Assembly: GCA_947085315.1 (NCBI GenBank)
Contig: CAMTVW010000002.1
Span: forward strand, 62,001 to 126,000
Direction: 5' to 3'
Length of the DNA: 64,000 nt
Origin: Rhizorhabdus sp947085315
GTDB lineage: Bacteria; Pseudomonadota; Alphaproteobacteria; Sphingomonadales; Sphingomonadaceae
Shown here in pieces: positions 60,651-64,000 of the stretch (the stretch's first letter is position 1; every line of letters begins with the position of its first letter). The notes beneath the pieces were generated by a model. That model was not told the origin of the DNA. It did no database searches and saw only the letters and a list, made by a program, of their open reading frames with translations. Made by a program: the position numbers and the translations under genes.

Positions 60651-61853
60651 TTACGCGATCACGCCGGTCGCGCGCCCGGCGCTGGCGAACATGCCGAGGA
60701 TCTGATCGACCTGCTCGTCGCTATGTTCGGAGCAGAGCGAGCAACGCAGCAGGAACATGCCCGCCGGAGTCGCGGGCGGGCGGGCGGTGTTCACATAGAG
60801 GCCCGCTTCGAGCAGCCCCTGCCACAGCGCCACCGCCTGCGCCATGTCGGTCAGGATCACCGCGATGATCGCCGACTGGGCGGTTTCGGTGCCGAGCTTA
60901 TAGCCCATGTCGCGGAGCCCCTGGTGAAGCCGCCGCGAATTCTTCCACAAATGTGCGCGCTTCTCGCCCGCATGCATCAACTTGCGGATCGACGCCGCGG
61001 CGGTCGCGACCACCGAGGGCGGCAGAGAGGCTGTGAACACATAGGGCCGGCAGACGAGGCGCAGCACCTCGAACTTGGGATGGTTCGAGACGCAGAAGCC
61101 GCCGACCGTGCCGACCGACTTGGAGAAGGTCCCGACCACGAAATCGATATCGTCGGCCACGCCGGCCTCTTCGAACACGCCGCGGCCATGTTCGCCGAAG
61201 AAACCCATCCCATGGGCCTCGTCGCACAGGATCATGCAGCCATGTTTCTTCGAGACGGCGACCATTTCCTTCAACGGTGCGATGTCGCCCATCATCGAAT
61301 AGACGCCTTCAAGGACGACGAGCTTGCCGGCTTCGGGGGGCAGGCGGCCGAGCCGCTTGTCGAGATCCTCGACCGAATTGTGCCGGAAGCGCACCACTTC
61401 GGCATTGCCCAGCGCGCAGCCGTCATAGATCGAGGCGTGGCTGTCGGCGTCGAGAATGATGTAGTCGCCCTTGCCCGCGATCGTCGAGATCATGCCCAGA
61501 TTGGCCTGATAGCCGGTCGAGAACACGATGGCATGATCGGTGCCGTAAAACTCCTTCAGCGCGTCTTCGCACTCTCTGTGGCCCTGATAGGTGCCGTTGA
61601 GGACGCGGCTGCCGGTGGTACCCGATCCGAACCGGTCGAGCGCGTCCTTGCCCGCCGCGATGACGTCGGGGTCAAAGGTCATGCCCATATAATTATAGGT
61701 ACCGAGCAGGATGGTGCGCTTGCCGCCGATCACCGCCTCGGTGGGCGACAGCACCTTGTCCATGACGATGCCATAGGGGTCGCGCACGCCGGTCGCCAGC
61801 AGCGCCTCGCGCTCGTTGATCAGCGGGTCGAATTTGGAAAACAGGTCCTTCAC
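60651..61853 (-). CDS. spt: serine palmitoyltransferase
   Basis: PLP-dependent alpha-oxoamine synthase joining serine and palmitoyl thioester to give 3-ketosphinganine, the first step of sphingolipid synthesis. From GTG 61853 it has 400 residues. Key residues: His139 (DADSHASIYDG), Asp211 and His214 (CDEAHGMGFFG), PLP Lys245 (TFSKSVGTVGG), and RPPATPAGMFLLRCSL near the C-terminus. It closely matches the remembered Sphingomonas enzyme. No ATG exists at the N-terminus; TTG at 61880 would overlap the acp gene. Confidence 0.95.
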   Translation of the reverse strand: MKDLFSKFDPLINEREALLATGVRDPYGIVMDKVLSPTEAVIGGKRTILLGTYNYMGMTFDPDVIAAGKDALDRFGSGTTGSRVLNGTYQGHRECEDALKEFYGTDHAIVFSTGYQANLGMISTIAGKGDYIILDADSHASIYDGCALGNAEVVRFRHNSVEDLDKRLGRLPPEAGKLVVLEGVYSMMGDIAPLKEMVAVSKKHGCMILCDEAHGMGFFGEHGRGVFEEAGVADDIDFVVGTFSKSVGTVGGFCVSNHPKFEVLRLVCRPYVFTASLPPSVVATAAASIRKLMHAGEKRAHLWKNSRRLHQGLRDMGYKLGTETAQSAIIAVILTDMAQAVALWQGLLEAGLYVNTARPPATPAGMFLLRCSLCSEHSDEQVDQILGMFASAGRATGVIA

Positions 61854-61860
61854 GTGTGGC

Positions 61861-62103
61861 TCAGCCCCGCAATTTGGCAACGGCGTCGACGAGCTGGCCG
61901 ACGGTCTCGATTTCGGCCTGCATATTCATGGTGATGATGATGTCGAACTCATCTTCGACCGCCGCGACGAAATCCATCACCGTCAGGCTGTCCCATTCGA
62001 GATCACCGGCGAAGCTGGTGGTCTCGGCCAGGTCGATACCCTTCTTGTTGAAGGGCTCGATCTGCTCGGCCACGCGGGTGAAGATGTCGTCTCTGCTGCT
62101 CAT
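61861..62103 (-). CDS. acyl carrier protein for sphingolipid synthesis
   Basis: Eighty-residue ACP with the phosphopantetheine Ser39 in LEWDSLTVMDF. It lies seven bases before spt. In related bacteria such as Caulobacter a dedicated ACP beside spt supplies the acyl chain for the condensation. It differs from fatty-acid AcpP in having WDSLTVMD rather than the usual DSLD. Confidence 0.92.
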   Translation of the reverse strand: MSSRDDIFTRVAEQIEPFNKKGIDLAETTSFAGDLEWDSLTVMDFVAAVEDEFDIIITMNMQAEIETVGQLVDAVAKLRG

Positions 62104-62297
62104 GATGCGTCCTTAGAGCGATTTCGAGCCGGGTGGAATCACCCGCCGCGCCGGAAATCGTGGCCAACCCAGAATTCGTCCGTCTGCGCTTGCCAAGCGA
62201 TTGCGGCGGCATCGGGGCAAGCAAGCGGCGACGCTTGGCAGCACCCGGTCCGAGGTGCATAAATGTGACAATCACATGTCGGGGTCTGGGGGGATAA

Positions 62298-62840
62298 GTG
62301 CCGGGTGAACCAGTAAATCAGACGGGGCCACGCGTTTACTCGCCGGACTTCGTCCACCTCCTTCGCACTACCCAGCAAATTCAGTACCAGCTTAGCCAGA
62401 TGGCCGACCAGAAGGCCAATTTGCTGATGGGCACGACCTTCGTGATCTTCACGATCACGATCGGGCAGGCCAAGACGACGACCGGCCCCGCGACCGCGCT
62501 GCTGATACTGGGCGCTGCGGCTTTCCTGTCGGCGCTGCTCGCGGTGATGGCGGTGCTGCCGTCGACCAAGGTGCCGCCGCGTCCCAACGGCCCCGCCAAC
62601 CTGCTGTTCTTCGGGTCGTTCAGCCAGCTGAGCGAGGACGAGTTCGTGGCACTGATGCTGAAGACCGTGCAGAGTCACGATGCGGTGTTCGAGGCCTTTG
62701 CGCACGACATCTACCAGAATGGCCGGGTGCTCGCCCGCAAGAAGTACAAGCTGCTCGGCTATGCCTATAAGGTGCTCGTGATCGGCCTCGTCGCCAGCTT
62801 TATCGCCTTCGTGCTGCACTTCACCTGGGGAATCGGTTAG
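62298..62840 (+). CDS. Pycsar-effector-like membrane protein (DUF5706/PycTM)
   Basis: Protein of 180 residues, GTG start preceded by a run of G. The segment FVHLLRTTQQIQYQLSQMAD then QKANLLMGTTFVIFTITIGQ is the N-terminal helix-plus-membrane pattern of DUF5706; two helices lie at about 44-90, and another at about 155-177. In Pycsar phage-defence systems such proteins are activated by cCMP or cUMP from a neighbouring cyclase. No cyclase is nearby, and it faces the ceramide genes, so a defence role is not shown. Confidence 0.7.
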   Translation: MPGEPVNQTGPRVYSPDFVHLLRTTQQIQYQLSQMADQKANLLMGTTFVIFTITIGQAKTTTGPATALLILGAAAFLSALLAVMAVLPSTKVPPRPNGPANLLFFGSFSQLSEDEFVALMLKTVQSHDAVFEAFAHDIYQNGRVLARKKYKLLGYAYKVLVIGLVASFIAFVLHFTWGIG

Positions 62841-62857
62841 CGCTCACCCCTCTGGAT

Positions 62858-63763
62858 TCAGAGCAAGCCCTGCTCGCGATACCAGTCAGCAGTGGCCTTC
62901 AACCCTTCCTCAGCATCCACCTTCGGCTCCCAGACCGACGCGGGCGGGCGCTTCCTGGCCACCCAGTCGGGATGGCAGAAATAGCGGACGCGATCGGGGG
63001 TGAGCTTCGCGCGATCGCCGAGCCGCATCCGCTCGGCGGTGGCGGCCAGGCGCAATGCGAAACCCGGCATCGGCAGCGCCAGCACGCCTGGACGGCCGAT
63101 CGCGCGGCCGATCAGCTTGCCGAACTCGCGGTGGGTGTACCCTTCGGGCGCCCCATCGTCGGGTTCATAGACCTCGTCGATACCCGCCTTCGCGCCGGCC
63201 AGCTCGACCAGCAGCCGGGCGAGGTCGCCCGCCTCGATCAGCGAGAGGCGACCGCGCGGCGGTAGCGGAATCACGCCCTTGCGCTTCGCGATCCGGAATA
63301 GTTCGAGCATCTCGCGATCCCCGCTGCCATAGATGGCGGGGGGGCGGACCACCGTCCAGTCGAGCGGTGCCTGGACGACAAGCGCCTCTGACGCCGCCTT
63401 CGACCAGCCATAGTCGGACAGGTCGGGCTCTCGCGCCGACAGCGACGAGACGTGGACGAAGCGGCGCACCCCCGCCGCCTCGGCGGCGGTAAGCATCGAG
63501 GCCGTGCCGGTGACGTTGGCGGCAACGAAGCCCGCGAGCGTGGGGGCGTTGACCGCCCCTGCGACATGAATCACCGCGTCGCATCCGTCGACCAGCGCCG
63601 CCAGGCGCGGATAGTCGTCAAGCGTGCCCTTCACCCATTCGACATTGGCACGGGGCAGCTGGGCGCTGCGGGTCAGCGCCTTGACGCTGTGGCCACGCGC
63701 CGCCGCCTCGCGCAGCACATGGCCGCCAAGAAATCCGGTGCCGCCGGTGACGGCAAGGATCAC
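62858..63763 (-). CDS. NAD-dependent epimerase/dehydratase-like, probable ceramide-pathway reductase CerR
   Basis: Extended short-chain dehydrogenase of 301 residues, GTG start. Rossmann motif GGTGFLGGHVLRE (about 7-19), catalytic YGWSK (about 118-122) with the SS of VSSLSARE before it. Position upstream of acp and spt on the same strand matches the Caulobacter ceramide locus, where an SDR called CerR acts in ketosphinganine/ceramide reduction. That name is by context; related sugar-type SDRs look similar. The start overlaps the proB stop by GTGA. Confidence 0.75.
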   Translation of the reverse strand: MILAVTGGTGFLGGHVLREAAARGHSVKALTRSAQLPRANVEWVKGTLDDYPRLAALVDGCDAVIHVAGAVNAPTLAGFVAANVTGTASMLTAAEAAGVRRFVHVSSLSAREPDLSDYGWSKAASEALVVQAPLDWTVVRPPAIYGSGDREMLELFRIAKRKGVIPLPPRGRLSLIEAGDLARLLVELAGAKAGIDEVYEPDDGAPEGYTHREFGKLIGRAIGRPGVLALPMPGFALRLAATAERMRLGDRAKLTPDRVRYFCHPDWVARKRPPASVWEPKVDAEEGLKATADWYREQGLL

Positions 63764-64000
63764 AGCATCACCATATGGTCTCGGTGGACCAGCGCCGAGC
63801 GCGGCGTGTAGCCGAGGATCGCCTCATGCGCGGCATTGCGCTGGCCGACGATACGGGCGGCATCGGCGGCGTCATATTCGACCAGCCCGCGCGCGAAAGC
63901 GTGACCCTCGGCGGTGACGATGTCGACGACGTCGCCACGCGCGAAGCGGCCGTCAACCGCGATCGCACCCGCCGCGAGCAGGCTTTTGCCCTGGGCGAGC
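63760..64000 (-). CDS. proB: glutamate 5-kinase, C-terminal PUA part
   Basis: Last 80 residues of a proB-like protein: LAQGKSLLAAGAIAVDGRFARGD and VEYDAADAARIVGQRNAAHEAILGY form the PUA domain. The gene runs in from the right edge, so the kinase domain is not visible. Its stop overlaps the GTG of the cerR-like gene, so the proline and ceramide genes share a transcript end to start. Confidence 0.88.
   Translation of the reverse strand, partial: LAQGKSLLAAGAIAVDGRFARGDVVDIVTAEGHAFARGLVEYDAADAARIVGQRNAAHEAILGYTPRSALVHRDHMVML

Noticed and set aside
62298..62840. Complete Pycsar defence system
   Set aside because: No nucleotide cyclase gene lies on either side; only an effector-like protein is present.
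1..64000. tRNA genes
   Set aside because: I looked for T-arm and acceptor patterns in the intergenic gaps and saw none; a covariance search could still find one I missed.

Overview
The window is GC-rich DNA whose gene content and order point to an alphaproteobacterium of the order Sphingomonadales (Sphingomonas or a close relative). Indicators are a serine palmitoyltransferase/acyl-carrier-protein pair for sphingolipids, an exosortase of the sphingomonad V type with its partner proteins, a MucR-type zinc-finger regulator, a short alphaproteobacterial prolyl-tRNA synthetase, a plant-type glutamate-cysteine ligase, and the bolA / J-domain / cobS arrangement. It reads as an ordinary chromosomal segment: no phage, transposase, integrase, CRISPR array, rRNA or tRNA gene was found.

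Layout. 0-7.5 kb: cobS (partial), J-domain protein, bolA, small envelope proteins, proA, a dicarboxylate/amino-acid symporter and a DUF4136 lipoprotein. 7.5-11 kb: the replicative polymerase dnaE. 11.2-14 kb: two TadE-like pilins and a TadG-like protein with a very long Gly/Ser/Asn-rich repeat region. 14-21 kb: lolD-lolC, proS, pyrG, secG, tpiA. 21-25.8 kb: ppiD-trpE and an outer-membrane beta-barrel. 25.9-29.5 kb: hflK-hflC-degP envelope quality control. 29.5-36.4 kb: mrp, a CoA-binding protein, an IMPase-like phosphatase, pmbA, ubiA, rsmE, gshA. 36.4-37.3 kb: a 430-base intergenic region with strong secondary structure ahead of a secreted CAP-domain protein.

37.5-53 kb is the accessory heart of the window: a PEP-CTERM substrate, exosortase V, its EpsI partner, a small accessory membrane protein, an EpsD-like peptidyl-prolyl isomerase lipoprotein, an initiating sugar-phosphate transferase, a TPR lipoprotein, three glycosyltransferases, a glycosidase-like lipoprotein, a SAM-methyltransferase-like protein, a flippase and a polymerase/ligase. 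Together they look like a Wzx/Wzy-type exopolysaccharide pathway joined to a protein-sorting system. 53-58.5 kb returns to conserved genes (NifU-like, RutE-like, tsaB, rimI, mucR, fur, plsC, miaB), followed by a hybrid histidine kinase. 60.6-64 kb carries the ceramide genes spt, acp and a probable cerR, with a Pycsar-effector-like membrane protein (DUF5706) on the opposite strand between acp and cerR, and the end of proB overlapping cerR.

Intergenic ends hold paired inverted palindromes of several families and a few GAAA-type terminator hairpins. All assignments come from reading the sequence and remembered family motifs; no database search was run.
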